64,000 nucleotides of DNA from Malikia granosa (lineage in GTDB: Bacteria > Pseudomonadota > Gammaproteobacteria > Burkholderiales > Burkholderiaceae_C), in NCBI RefSeq assembly GCF_002980595.1, contig NZ_PVLQ01000027.1, positions 62,001 through 126,000 on the forward strand, in the 5' to 3' direction. Below the pieces are notes generated by a model that was given only the letters and a program-made list of their open reading frames with translations, ran no database searches and was not told the DNA's origin. Shown piece after piece: positions 55,531-64,000 of this stretch (the first letter of the stretch is position 1; each line of letters starts with the position of its first letter). The position numbers and the translations under genes were made by a program.

Positions 55531-55593
55531 GGCAGGCCCTGCCGCCATGCCAGGCTCGCCGGCCTTGTCCTTGTTGCCTGGCCGGATATGAAA

Positions 55594-55615
55594 ATGCCGC
55601 CCCTGGGGGCGGCAT
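55594..55615 (-). terminator. Rho-independent terminator after amt
   Basis: Perfect 10-bp palindromic stem ATGCCGCCCC/GGGGCGGCAT with a 2-base centre; on the minus strand it continues into four Ts. Separates amt from msrQ. Confidence 0.82.
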
Positions 55616-55639
55616 GGCGGGACAGGAGCCGGGCCTTGC

Positions 55640-56842
55640 TTACCAGCTGCTTTCGCGTTCTGGCGTGGCGCGGATGCGGTGGATGCTGAGGTCGGCGCCC
55701 TCGTATTCATCCTCCTGGCTCAGGCGCAGGCCGAAGGTGGCCTTGAGCGCGCCGTAGACGGCCAGTCCGCCCAGCAGCGCCCAGCCCACGCCCATGGCGG
55801 TGCCGATCAGCTGGCTGGCCAAGCTCACGCCGCCGAGTCCGCCCATGGCCTTGAGGCCGAAGATGCCGGCCGCGATCCCGCCCCAGGCGCCGCACAGGCC
55901 GTGCAGCGGCCAGACGCCCAGCACGTCGTCGATCTTCCAGCGGTTCTGCGTCAGCGTGAACATGCCGACGAACAGCAGGCCGGCCACCACGCCGACCGCC
56001 AATGCACCAATCGGGTGCATAAGGTCGGAGCCGGCGCAGACCGCGACCAGGCCGGCCAGCGGGCCGTTGTGCACGAAGCCGGGGTCGTTCTTGCCGGCGA
56101 CCAGGGCGGCCAGCGTGCCGCCGACCATGGCCATCAGCGAGTTGACCGCGACCAGGCCCGAGATCTTGTCGAGCGTCTGCGCGCTCATCACGTTGAAGCC
56201 GAACCAGCCGACGATCAGGATCCAGGAGCCCAGCGCGAGGAAGGGGATGTTCGACGGCGGGTGCGCGCTCATGGCGCCGTCCTTGCGGTAGCGGTTGGCG
56301 CGCGGGCCCAGCAACAGCACCGCGCCAAGCGCGATCCAGCCGCCGACGGCATGCACGACCACCGAGCCGGCGAAGTCATGGAATTCGGCGCCGGTCAGCG
56401 CCTTGATCCAGGCCTGGACGCCGAAATGCTGGTTCCAGACTATGCCCTCGAAGAAGGGATAGACGAAGCCGACGATGACGGCGGTCGCCAGCAGCTGCGG
56501 CCAGAAGCGCGCGCGCTCGGCGATGCCGCCCGAGATGATGGCCGGAATCGCCGCCGCGAAGGTCAGCAGGAAGAAGAACTTGACCAGCTCGTAGCCGTTC
56601 TGCTGCATGAGCTGTTCGGCGCCGACCAGGAAGCTGCTGCCATAGGCCACGCTGTAGCCGAGCAGGAAATAGACCAGGGTCGAGACCGAGAAGTCGACCA
56701 GGATCTTGACCAGTGCGTTGACCTGGTTCTTCTGTCGGACCGTGCCGAGCTCGAGGAAGGCGAAGCCGGCGTGCATCGCCAGCACCATGATGCCCCCGAG
56801 CAGGATGAAGAGGACATCTGCGCCCTGTTTTAGTGCGTCCAT
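55640..56842 (-). CDS. amt: Ammonium transporter (Amt family)
   Basis: This 400-residue trimer-forming channel-like protein has eleven helices. The twin histidines are present: H168 in SVVVHAVGG and H318 in VWPLHGLCGAWGG. No signal peptide; it begins MDALKQGADVLF, so the N-terminus is short. A sigma-54 type promoter precedes it, fitting nitrogen control, though no glnK is adjacent. A terminator follows. RidA-like gene lies just upstream on the same strand. Confidence 0.94.
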   Translation of the reverse strand: MDALKQGADVLFILLGGIMVLAMHAGFAFLELGTVRQKNQVNALVKILVDFSVSTLVYFLLGYSVAYGSSFLVGAEQLMQQNGYELVKFFFLLTFAAAIPAIISGGIAERARFWPQLLATAVIVGFVYPFFEGIVWNQHFGVQAWIKALTGAEFHDFAGSVVVHAVGGWIALGAVLLLGPRANRYRKDGAMSAHPPSNIPFLALGSWILIVGWFGFNVMSAQTLDKISGLVAVNSLMAMVGGTLAALVAGKNDPGFVHNGPLAGLVAVCAGSDLMHPIGALAVGVVAGLLFVGMFTLTQNRWKIDDVLGVWPLHGLCGAWGGIAAGIFGLKAMGGLGGVSLASQLIGTAMGVGWALLGGLAVYGALKATFGLRLSQEDEYEGADLSIHRIRATPERESSW

Positions 56843-56913
56843 GCTTGTTTTTGGTGAAAAAAGTGAATTCTCGATGCGGACAGTGGCTGCTGTCCAGTCT
56901 GGCACCAAAAGCA

Positions 56914-56929
56914 AGCAAAAAACAAGCCA
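56914..56929 (-). promoter_or_regulatory. Sigma-54-type promoter for amt
   Basis: On the minus strand TGGCTTG-TTTT-TTGCT matches the consensus TGGCACG-N4-TTGCW with the GG and GC cores at the right spacing. The start of transcription would fall near 56903, about 60 nt before ATG 56842. A perfect dyad GTGCA-GCA-TGCAC lies at 56935-56947 just upstream; its orientation is not that of a typical NtrC site. Confidence 0.6.
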
Positions 56930-57006
56930 GGCTGGTGCAGCATGCACAGGCCTGGCGCGGATTCAGCAGCGGGACGGTGGCGCCCGGCCGTTGCCGGGTC
57001 CGGGAC

Positions 57007-57474
57007 TCAGGCCAGCTCGGCGATCAGCTCGATCTCGACGCAGGCGCCGAGCGGGATCTGCGCCACGCCGAAGGCGCTGCGCGCATGGGTGCCGGCCGCA
57101 CCGAAGACCTCGCCGAGCAGCTCGGAGCAGCCGTTGGTGACCAGGTGCTGTTCGGTGAAGGTCGAGGTCGAGTTGACCAGGCTCATGACCTTGACGATGC
57201 GCTTGATGCCGTCGAGGTCGGTGCCGGCGGCGCGGCAGGCATGTTCGAGCGTGCCCATCAGGTCGACGGCGACCGCGCGCGCGGCCGCGCGGCCCTGCTC
57301 GGTCGTCATGGTCAGGCCGAGCTGGCCGACCCAGGGCTTGCCGTCCTGCTTGGCGATATGGCCGCTCAGGAACAGCTGCTTGCCGCTTTGCACATAGGGC
57401 AGGTAGGCCGCGGCCGGCACGGCGACCGGGGGCAGGGTGAGGTTCAGGGCTTGCAGGCGGGCGTAGACGCTCAT
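57007..57474 (-). CDS. RidA/YjgF-family protein lacking the catalytic arginine
   Basis: This 155-residue protein is a trimeric RidA-fold enzyme (LFLSGHIAKQDG, then AAGTDLDGIKRIVKVMSLVN and GACVEIELIAELA). The segment ARSAFGVAQIPLGACVEIEL aligns with the RidA active-site strand ARSCVEVARLP, but Gln replaces the arginine that deaminates imines. It therefore belongs to another Rid subgroup and its activity is unknown. It lies between the receiver-phosphatase gene and amt, all on the minus strand, separated from both by dyads or promoters. Confidence 0.85.
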   Translation of the reverse strand: MSVYARLQALNLTLPPVAVPAAAYLPYVQSGKQLFLSGHIAKQDGKPWVGQLGLTMTTEQGRAAARAVAVDLMGTLEHACRAAGTDLDGIKRIVKVMSLVNSTSTFTEQHLVTNGCSELLGEVFGAAGTHARSAFGVAQIPLGACVEIELIAELA

Positions 57475-57492
57475 TCGGGACTCCGGTGGGTA

Positions 57493-57513
57493 AATCCGTC
57501 AATTCTACGGATT
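57493..57513 (-). repeat. Perfect 7-bp dyad between the phosphatase and RidA genes
   Basis: AATCCGT-N7-ACGGATT forms a hairpin on the minus strand; the 7-base loop contains part of a TAGAAT -10-like box. No T-run, so operator or weak terminator. Confidence 0.45.
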
Positions 57514-57521
57514 GCCAGGCC

Positions 57522-58835
57522 TCAGTCGTCGAGCGGGCTCATGCACAGGGACCGGCCCAGGTCGCCCGCGGGGCGGTCCGACGGCGGCGCTGCCGGCAGC
57601 GGCGTGGCCTGGATCACGATCACGGTCTTGTCGTCGGTGACGGCCGTGAGCTGGGTGTAGTCGGCGAGGTCGCTGCGCAGCGAATTCATGATCATCTGGG
57701 GCTTGGCCTGGCTGCGCTGGCCCAGCTCGAGGATATGCTTGACGCGCTCGTCGCCATAGGGCACATGGTCCGGGTCCAGCGCCTCGGAGATGCCGTCCGA
57801 GTAGAGCAGCAGCGTGTCGCCGGCATGGAAGGCGTGGACATGCTCCTCGTAGACTTCGGACTCGTGGATGCCCAGCGGCATGTTCCCGCCGATGAGGGAG
57901 ATGATGGCGTGTCCGTCCCTGGGCGCGATCAGGGTCGGCATGTGGCCGGCATTGACCCAGGTCACGGTCTGCGCGGCGCTGTCGAAGCGCAGCAGGGTCA
58001 TCGTGACGAAGGTCTCGAGCTGGATCAGCCGCGGCGTGATGTCGGCATGGATCGCGTTGACCAGTTCGGCCGGCGATGGCAGGCCGGCCTGGCGCTTGGT
58101 GTCGAGCCGGGCCAGGGCCTTGTCGTAGGCGCTCTTGACGCCGGCGGCCGTCATCGCGGCCTGCAGGCCCTTGCCCATCGCATCGCCGGTCAGCACCTCG
58201 AAGCAGGTCGGGCTGAGCTGGGTGAAGCTGTAGAAGTCGCCGTCCACCCCCTGCGACGGCTCCGAGTGGTAGGCGATCGAGTAGCCATTCAGGTCAGCCG
58301 GCGGCGTGCCGAACAGCAGTTGCTGCTGGATCGTCGAGCAGAACTCCATTTCCCGCGCGCGCCATTGGGCGAGTTCCTGCTCGACCTCGATGCGGGCCGC
58401 CAGGCTGCGCTGCAGCTGCAGGTTGAGCGCCTCGAGCTCGCGCTGCTGGCGCGCCCGCTCGAGATGGAGCCGGATGCGCGCGCGCACGACCACCGGGTTG
58501 AGCGGCTTGTGGATGAAGTCCACGCCACCGCTGGCCAGCGCGAGTGCCTCGCTGTCGGCATCGGTCTTGGCGGTGACGAAGATCACCGGGATGTCGCGCG
58601 TGGCCGGATCGCTCCTGAGCGCGGCGCAGACCTCGTAGCCGTCCATGCCAGGCATCATGACGTCGAGCAGGATCAGGTCCGGCTTCTGGCCCTTGGCCAG
58701 CAGCCTGAGCGTCTGCTGGCCTGAAGTCGCCGCGCTGAGCTCGTGGTCGGCCTGCAGCATGGCGATCAGGACCTTGATGTTGGAGGGCGTGTCGTCGACG
58801 ATCAGGACACGCGGCAGGGGGTGTGACAGACTCAT
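57522..58835 (-). CDS. Response regulator with PP2C-type (RsbU-like) phosphatase output
   Basis: This 437-residue protein has a receiver (D14, D15, phospho-acceptor D58 in LLDVMMPGMDG, K near 108), a coiled coil (about 125-180) and a PP2C/SpoIIE phosphatase domain (about 185-415) with SQGVDGDFYSFTQL and GDAMGKGLQAAM metal motifs and LLYSDGISEAL near the end. This architecture dephosphorylates STAS anti-sigma antagonists in partner-switching systems. The kinase gene is directly upstream (36 bases). No STAS or anti-sigma gene is in the window. Confidence 0.9.
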   Translation of the reverse strand: MSLSHPLPRVLIVDDTPSNIKVLIAMLQADHELSAATSGQQTLRLLAKGQKPDLILLDVMMPGMDGYEVCAALRSDPATRDIPVIFVTAKTDADSEALALASGGVDFIHKPLNPVVVRARIRLHLERARQQRELEALNLQLQRSLAARIEVEQELAQWRAREMEFCSTIQQQLLFGTPPADLNGYSIAYHSEPSQGVDGDFYSFTQLSPTCFEVLTGDAMGKGLQAAMTAAGVKSAYDKALARLDTKRQAGLPSPAELVNAIHADITPRLIQLETFVTMTLLRFDSAAQTVTWVNAGHMPTLIAPRDGHAIISLIGGNMPLGIHESEVYEEHVHAFHAGDTLLLYSDGISEALDPDHVPYGDERVKHILELGQRSQAKPQMIMNSLRSDLADYTQLTAVTDDKTVIVIQATPLPAAPPSDRPAGDLGRSLCMSPLDD

Positions 58836-58871
58836 GCTATTCCTTGTTTTAATTCTCTAGTTTCTTGTTTT

Positions 58872-61580
58872 CTAGGCCAGTGACGGGACCGGGGACGGGC
58901 CTGGCCATGACCAGTGGCGCAGGTGCTGGCTGGCGAAGTCCTGCAGCTGCTGCAGCGCGGCCTCGAAGTCGAAGTTCGCGATCGATTCGCTGATCGGGGC
59001 GTAGTCGGCTTGCCAGCGGGTGCCGGCCAGCAGCGCCTCGATCGCCTCGCTGCAGGGCTGCGACCGGACCTGGCTGCCTTCGAGCAGGCGCGCGAGCGCT
59101 TCGAGCCGGGGCAGCAGCTCGGCCAGCCTGACGGCGGTCGCGCCTGGTGCGTCTGGCATGCCTGGCACATCTGGTCCCGGATGGGCTGGCGCGGCGCTCG
59201 CCTTGGCCGGGGCGGCATCGCTGGGCGCGCACAGCGCGGCGATCGCCGCGAGCGCCTGCTGCAGGCTGGCAGTGAACGCCTGCAGCAGGCGCTGGTCGCC
59301 TTGCTTGAGGCCTTGCTCGAACTGCTGCGCCAGCTGGTGCAGTGCACCGGCGCCGCACAGGGGCGCGAGTCCCTTGATCGTGTGCAGCAGCCGCAGCGCC
59401 GGCTCGAACTCATCGCGCGCGAGCAGCAGGCCGAGCCGCTCGGAGGCGTCCGAGAAATCCTGGTGGAAGCTGGCGAGCACCGTCCTGAGCAGGTCCGGGT
59501 CGCCGCCGAGCGCCTTGCCGGCCTGCTCGAGGTCGAGCACTGGCGCTGTGCTCGGTGCCGCGATCGGCGCCAGCGGGCTGGCCGCAGCGTGTGGCGCGCG
59601 CAGGCGGAACCAGAAGCGCGAGCCACGGCCGGGTTCGGAGTGGACGCCGAGCTCGCCGCCCATGCGCTCGGCGAGCTGGCGCGCGATCGCGAGCCCGAGG
59701 CCGCTGCCGCCGTAGCGGCGCGTCCCCGAGCCGTCGAGCTGCCGGAAGCGCTCGAAGACCGCATCGAGCTGTTCGGCCGCGATGCCGATGCCGGTGTCGC
59801 TGACCGAGAACTCGAGCAGCGCGCCGTCCTCGTCGCTCTCGATCAGGTCGAGTTCGACCCGGACCCGGCCTGCGTGGCTGAACTTGATCGCGTTGTCGAT
59901 CAGCTTGGACAGCAGCTGGCGCAGGCACAGCGGATCGATCCGGTAATGGGTCTGCGTCCCGAGCTCGCAGCGGCTATCGAGCTGCAGGTGCTTGTGGCGC
60001 GCCGCGGCCTCGAAGGCCGCGACGCAGTCGTGCAGCAGCCCCGGCATGGCGCAGTCAGCCAGCTGCAGCGGGATCTCGCCGGCCTCGGGCTGGCAGAAGT
60101 TGAGGATGTCGTTGAGCAGCGCGTGCAGCTGCTGGCCGGAGTCGAGCAGGACCTGCAGGTGCTTGTGACGGTCGGCCGCGCTGAATTCCTGGCTGTGCAG
60201 CAGCTGCGCCATGCCGAGGATGCCGTTCATCGGGGTGCGCAGCTCGTGGCTCATCATCGCGAGGAACTCGGACTTGGCCTGGTTGGCGCCTTCGGCGGCC
60301 TCCTTGGCGTCACGCAGGCGGATGCCGACCTCGTGCAGCGCCGCGAGGTCGGCGGTGCGCTGGATCAGCAGGTCTTCCAGGTCCTGCCGCTGCTGCTCGA
60401 GCTCCTGTTCGCGCGCATGGACGGTGGCCGCGAGCTGGTCCAGGGTCTGCGAGACCGCCTCGATCTCGTCGCCGTCCTGGTCCTGCCGGGGGCCGCTGCC
60501 ATCCTGCTGCTGGATCCGCTCGATCTGCAGGCGCAGCGCGGCCAGCGGCCGCTCCAGCAGCTGGCGCAGCACGACATGCGCGAGCAGCAGGGTGCAGCCG
60601 ATCGCCAGCAGCAGCAACAGCAGCAGTTGCTGCCGGCTGCGATGCAGCAGCTCCTCGCCCTGGGCATGGGGCAGCCGGGCGGTCAGATAGGCCATCCCGT
60701 TCGCGATCGGCAGGCCGATCACGCCGATGAAGGTGTCGCGGCTCTCGATCGGCCGGATCGGCGGGACCGCGAGCCCGGGGCCCAGGCGCTGCGCGCGATC
60801 GGCATAGGGGCTGTCGAAGCTCGTGTCCAGCCCATAGCCGAGATCGTGCGAGAAGTCATCGAAGAAGCTGCGGTCCAGCGTCCGGCTCATCTCGAGGTGG
60901 CCGATCGGTGTTCCGGGATCGTCGCGCAGGATGTTGAGGTTGGCGCGGATCAGCAGCTCGTCGCCCGTGCGGTGGTAGCTGATGACGATGGCATTGCCTG
61001 CCCGGGGCCTGGTCTGGTAGCTCGGATGCTGGTAGCGCAGCGGGCTGTTCGGGGCCGGCAGCGGGACGGAGGCATAGAAGCTGCTGCCCTCGCTGCGCTG
61101 CAGCGCGCTGGCGCGGCCGTTGGCGAACGAGATATAGGCCTCCCGGTAGCGGCCCTGTTCCTTGCCGGCATAGGCAATCAGCTCGCCGCGGCGGCCATAG
61201 AGCACCGCGCTCTGGTGGAAGGCGAGCTTGGCATGGGTGAGCAGGTAGCTGGCGAGGTTCTTCTTTTCCTCGTCGATCAGCAGCAGCGCTTCGGGCGAGT
61301 CCTGCTGCTGCGCCTCCTCCATCCGCTGCATCGAGGCAATGAAGCGGGGGTCCTTTTCCAGCAGCGCCACGCCCTCGCTGAGCTGGGTCTCGGTCTGCAC
61401 CAGGTGGTGCGAGAGGCGGTTGAAGCCATGCTGGAGCTGCTGCTGCGCCTGCTCGCTGAAATGGGCCTTGAGCACGCCGTCGAAGTAGAAGCCCAGGATC
61501 GTGGTCAGGAAAACCACTAGCCCGATCACCAGGACCGTCAGCTTGAACTTGAGCTTGAACTGGATGATCGGCAAGGACAT
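58872..61580 (-). CDS. Sensor histidine kinase with C-terminal HPt domain
   Basis: This 902-residue kinase has TM1 (about 11-32), a large periplasmic sensor (about 33-312), TM2 (about 318-338), HAMP, coiled coil, HisKA with H445 ([12 protein letters not shown]), HATPase with [14 protein letters not shown] and GSGLGL boxes, then an HPt domain with H733 ([10 protein letters not shown]). There is no receiver domain between HATPase and HPt, so phosphate must return via a separate receiver, probably that of the next gene. Upstream A/T-rich promoter region 61581-61753 contains TAAAAT-like boxes. Confidence 0.9.
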   Translation of the reverse strand: MSLPIIQFKLKFKLTVLVIGLVVFLTTILGFYFDGVLKAHFSEQAQQQLQHGFNRLSHHLVQTETQLSEGVALLEKDPRFIASMQRMEEAQQQDSPEALLLIDEEKKNLASYLLTHAKLAFHQSAVLYGRRGELIAYAGKEQGRYREAYISFANGRASALQRSEGSSFYASVPLPAPNSPLRYQHPSYQTRPRAGNAIVISYHRTGDELLIRANLNILRDDPGTPIGHLEMSRTLDRSFFDDFSHDLGYGLDTSFDSPYADRAQRLGPGLAVPPIRPIESRDTFIGVIGLPIANGMAYLTARLPHAQGEELLHRSRQQLLLLLLLAIGCTLLLAHVVLRQLLERPLAALRLQIERIQQQDGSGPRQDQDGDEIEAVSQTLDQLAATVHAREQELEQQRQDLEDLLIQRTADLAALHEVGIRLRDAKEAAEGANQAKSEFLAMMSHELRTPMNGILGMAQLLHSQEFSAADRHKHLQVLLDSGQQLHALLNDILNFCQPEAGEIPLQLADCAMPGLLHDCVAAFEAAARHKHLQLDSRCELGTQTHYRIDPLCLRQLLSKLIDNAIKFSHAGRVRVELDLIESDEDGALLEFSVSDTGIGIAAEQLDAVFERFRQLDGSGTRRYGGSGLGLAIARQLAERMGGELGVHSEPGRGSRFWFRLRAPHAAASPLAPIAAPSTAPVLDLEQAGKALGGDPDLLRTVLASFHQDFSDASERLGLLLARDEFEPALRLLHTIKGLAPLCGAGALHQLAQQFEQGLKQGDQRLLQAFTASLQQALAAIAALCAPSDAAPAKASAAPAHPGPDVPGMPDAPGATAVRLAELLPRLEALARLLEGSQVRSQPCSEAIEALLAGTRWQADYAPISESIANFDFEAALQQLQDFASQHLRHWSWPGPSPVPSLA

Positions 61581-61753
61581 GGCGGGGCCGGAAGTTCAGC
61601 GGAAAACTGATTTTATTATTGAAATCGGAAATTTTATCTTGCTACGAAGCGCTCGCTGGGCAGCATCGGCTGCCAGGTGCTCGACTGATGCGCTGGTCGA
61701 TCGCGACCGAGCCAGCGGACTGGTCTGGTGTGACAGCTTAGCGTCAGATCGCT

Positions 61754-62665
61754 TCAGGCGTGTGGCACGGGGGCCTGGTCCGGGTATTCCCCAGGTGGCG
61801 CCACCGTGACCTCGACTTGCAGCAGGTGGGCGCCGCCGCCCTGGATCACGCCGCGCAGCGGCGAGACGTCGCCGAAGTCGCGTCCCAGCGTCAGCGTGAC
61901 ATAGTCCTCGCCCGGACAAGGGCTGCCGCAGCGGTCGTTGGTCGGATCGAAGTCATGCCAGGCGCCGTCGCACCAGACCGAGACCCAGGCGTGCGAGGCG
62001 TCGGCGCCGATCAGGCGCGGCTGTCCCGGTGGCGGCTGGGTCAGCAGGTAGCCGCTGACATAGCGTGCGGCCAGGCCCAGGCTGCGCAGGCAGCCGATCA
62101 TGATGTGGGCGAAGTCCTGGCACACGCCCTTGCCCTGCGCGAGCGCTTCGAGCGCTGGGGTGTTGACCTGGGTGCTGGCGCTCTCGTACTTGAGATCGGT
62201 GTGGATCTTGCGGCACAGCGCCGCGCAGGCCTCGAGCAGCGGCCGCCCGGGCGTGAAGACCGGACGCGCGAAGGCGGCGAAGGCTTCATCGCGCGGCACA
62301 TAGGGCGAGGCGAACAGGAATTCGCTCGCGGGCAGGTAGCGGGCGCCGGCGTGGTAGCGGAAGCCCTCGCGGACTTCTTCCCAGGCGGGCGAGTCGGGCA
62401 GCGGCGCGGGGGGGCGGGTCTGCACCAGGCTGTCGGCGCCGACCTCGAGCGTCTCGTGCGCGCTTTGCAGCGCGAAGAAGCAGCGCCAGTTGCCGAAGGC
62501 GTCCAGGCCCTGCTGCAGCTGGGCCGGTTCGGGGCTGACGCTCAAGCGATGCTCGAGCACCTGCTGGCCTTGCCATTCCAGCGGGCGCAGGTGGGCCAGG
62601 TGCTGGGCCAGCAGCACCGGGGCCTGGTAGCGGTAGCGGGTGTGGTGGACGATGCGCAGCAGCAT
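61754..62665 (-). CDS. Transglutaminase-like cysteine protease-fold protein
   Basis: This 303-residue protein has an N-terminal beta domain (MLLRIVHHTRYRY, bacterial transglutaminase-like N-terminal type, about 1-80) and a transglutaminase core with catalytic triad C182 (GVCQDFAH), H225 (ASHAWV) and D240 (DPTND). Members associate with alpha-E and circularly permuted ATP-grasp genes; the pair probably acts on peptides. The alpha-E/ATP-grasp stop lies 5 bases upstream of its start codon on the same strand. Confidence 0.9.
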   Translation of the reverse strand: MLLRIVHHTRYRYQAPVLLAQHLAHLRPLEWQGQQVLEHRLSVSPEPAQLQQGLDAFGNWRCFFALQSAHETLEVGADSLVQTRPPAPLPDSPAWEEVREGFRYHAGARYLPASEFLFASPYVPRDEAFAAFARPVFTPGRPLLEACAALCRKIHTDLKYESASTQVNTPALEALAQGKGVCQDFAHIMIGCLRSLGLAARYVSGYLLTQPPPGQPRLIGADASHAWVSVWCDGAWHDFDPTNDRCGSPCPGEDYVTLTLGRDFGDVSPLRGVIQGGGAHLLQVEVTVAPPGEYPDQAPVPHA

Positions 62666-62670
62666 GGGGA

Positions 62671-64000
62671 TCAGGCCATCAGGCTGGTGTTGACGCGGTC
62701 GGCGTGGCTGAAGTAGCGCTGCGCGAGCTGGGTCGACAGCGTCAGCACCGAGCTCTCGAGCTGGCGCATCAGCGGCAGCAGCGGCGGCTCCATGAGCTGG
62801 TCCAGCGTCCAGTCGTCGGGGTCGGGCAGCAGGCTCTTGAGCTTGATCCCGTCCTCCTTGGCGCGCGGCAGCTTGGACAGGCGCGAGCGCAGCGTCGACA
62901 GCACCCAGCCCAGCGAGCGCGGGTTGTCGCGGTTGACGATCAACACGTCGAGCAGCGCGGTGCGGTCGCGCCGCTGCTGGTACTGGTAGTGGAAGGTGAT
63001 CGTGCTGTCGAACAGCGCCAGCAAGGCCTCGAAGCCGTCGTCATGGCGCAGGCAGCCGCTCTCCATCGCCAGCGCCAGCGCGCCCGCCAGCGTGTGCAGC
63101 CGCTCGATGTGGCGACCGATGCTGAGCATGCGCCAGCCGTCGTCGCGCACCATGCGGTCGGTCTGCTCGCCGGTGATCGCGGTCAGCAGGCCGCTGGCCT
63201 CGTTGAGCGCGTCGAGCGCTTCCTGTGGCGCGTAGTCGGCGTCGGCGCTGAGCGAGGCATGGCGCGCCGTGAACTGTTCGTCGACGCGCTCGATCAGCGC
63301 GCGCAGGTCGAGCGAGAGCCGCTCGCGCACCTGGTCGGCCGACTGGCGCAGCGCGCGCAGGTTGTGGCCGACGCTGGCGCTGCCCGAGCCGGCGCCGAGC
63401 CGCTCGATCAGCAGGCGCTCGAAGCCGCGCACCGAACGGAGCGGATCGGTGGCATCGAACGGGACCAGGCCCTGGTGGCGCGCGGCCTTGCCGAGCCAGC
63501 CCAGCAGCTCGGCGTTGTTGAGCTGTTCGCCTTGCAGCAGGCGCAGCGTCAGCCTGGCCAGTCGCAGGCTGTTGTCGGCGCGCTCGGTGTAGCGACCGAG
63601 CCAGAACAGGTTCTCGGCCGAGCGGCTCGAGACGATGCGCTTTTGCTGGGCATGGGCGCGCGCATTGTGCGCATCCGACAGCAGGCTGGTGCGGTCGATC
63701 TCGCCCTCGGTCTGGACCCAGCAGTCGGCGCTGCTGCCGCCGCTCTGCATCGACGCGATGGCCTGGCCGGGCGGCGCCATGCGCACCAGTCCGCCGGGCA
63801 GCACGCGCCAGGATTGCGGTCCGTCGCAGAGCGCGAACACGCGCAGCATGACCGCGCGCGGCACGATCTCGCCGGCACGCCAGGTCGGCTGCTGCGACAG
63901 CGGCAGGTAGGACTGCAGGGTGTACTGCTCGGGCTGCTCGCGGATGCGCTCGCGCAGTGCGGTGATGGCCGGCGGGCTCAGCATCGGGCCGATCTCGGTC
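62671..64000 (-). CDS. Circularly permuted ATP-grasp / alpha-E fusion protein, 5' end outside window
   Basis: Only the C-terminal part is seen, at least 440 residues, with no start in the window: the reading frame continues past 64000 (TEIGPMLSPPA reads through the edge). The first part (LRERIREQPEQYTLQSYLPL, AGEIVPRAVMLRVFALCDGP) is the C-terminal piece of a circularly permuted ATP-grasp domain, and from about SRSAENLFWLGRYTERADN to the end is the alpha-E domain. Fusions of this type are known; predicted role is amide-bond or peptide ligation, unproven. It is 5 bases from the transglutaminase. Confidence 0.85.
   Translation of the reverse strand, partial: TEIGPMLSPPAITALRERIREQPEQYTLQSYLPLSQQPTWRAGEIVPRAVMLRVFALCDGPQSWRVLPGGLVRMAPPGQAIASMQSGGSSADCWVQTEGEIDRTSLLSDAHNARAHAQQKRIVSSRSAENLFWLGRYTERADNSLRLARLTLRLLQGEQLNNAELLGWLGKAARHQGLVPFDATDPLRSVRGFERLLIERLGAGSGSASVGHNLRALRQSADQVRERLSLDLRALIERVDEQFTARHASLSADADYAPQEALDALNEASGLLTAITGEQTDRMVRDDGWRMLSIGRHIERLHTLAGALALAMESGCLRHDDGFEALLALFDSTITFHYQYQQRRDRTALLDVLIVNRDNPRSLGWVLSTLRSRLSKLPRAKEDGIKLKSLLPDPDDWTLDQLMEPPLLPLMRQLESSVLTLSTQLAQRYFSHADRVNTSLMA

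Overview
This window is ordinary chromosomal DNA of a high-G+C (about two thirds by eye) Gram-negative betaproteobacterium, most likely a member of the Burkholderiales. The evidence is the nuoH-to-nuoN order followed by a DUF2818 gene, the DUF47-Pit pair, the dapA-bamC pair, a DUF3297 protein, a BPSS1780-type membrane protein, a Pseudomonas-type (APH-fold) ThrB, and parE and parC lying close together. The helix-hairpin-helix protein and the SHOCT protein between parE and parC resemble families I associate with the Leptothrix/Rubrivivax/Roseateles group; that is inference. I found no tRNA, rRNA, CRISPR array, insertion sequence, phage gene or attachment site.

Layout. 1-8055: the 3' end of nuoG, then nuoH-I-J-K-L-M-N and DUF2818, a tightly packed respiratory complex I operon. 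8150-14803: housekeeping genes on both strands (two NUDIX hydrolases, glutamate dehydrogenase, a CobD/CbiB-like membrane protein, RsgA, a Ste24-type protease, oligoribonuclease). 14805-16482: phosphate uptake (Pit plus its DUF47 partner). 16483-22780: a DEAD-box helicase behind a long structured leader, a GDSL lipoprotein behind a four-copy operator-like repeat, and UvrD. 22823-28107: LysR/TauE divergent pair, DUF3297, GNAT, cytochrome c, ThrB operon, DUF2782. 28177-33204: DNA polymerase I, an orphan LuxR-type regulator with a degenerate receiver, and a Rieske oxygenase. 33529-37915: ispA-dxs (isoprenoid precursors), an orphan TRAP-type binding protein and dut. 37985-42354: SlyD-like FKBP and the L16 oxygenase RoxA back to back, a tiny Ala/Pro lipoprotein, bamC and dapA. 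42393-46018: an MFS / 38-residue membrane protein / methyltransferase operon and a chemoreceptor. 46264-52990: topoisomerase IV (parE, parC) bracketing two poorly understood genes. 52990-57474: membrane proteins, MsrQ without MsrP, an ammonium transporter with a good sigma-54 promoter match, and a RidA-like protein. 57522-61580: a histidine kinase-HPt plus a receiver-PP2C phosphatase, a compact phosphorelay. 61754-64000: a transglutaminase and the 3' part of a circularly permuted ATP-grasp/alpha-E fusion, part of a poorly characterised peptide-modification-type cluster that continues past the window edge.

Two observations stand out. First, at least six genes (cobD-like, uvrD, GNAT, polA, roxA, msrQ) carry a -10-like hexamer exactly 6 nt before the ATG and no ribosome binding site, and four more have it 7-11 nt away. 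This implies widespread leaderless or near-leaderless transcripts. Second, several small or orphan modules deserve testing: the kinase-HPt/PP2C pair, the transglutaminase/ATP-grasp/alpha-E pair, the MFS/38-aa/methyltransferase operon, and the GTGACAG repeat array.
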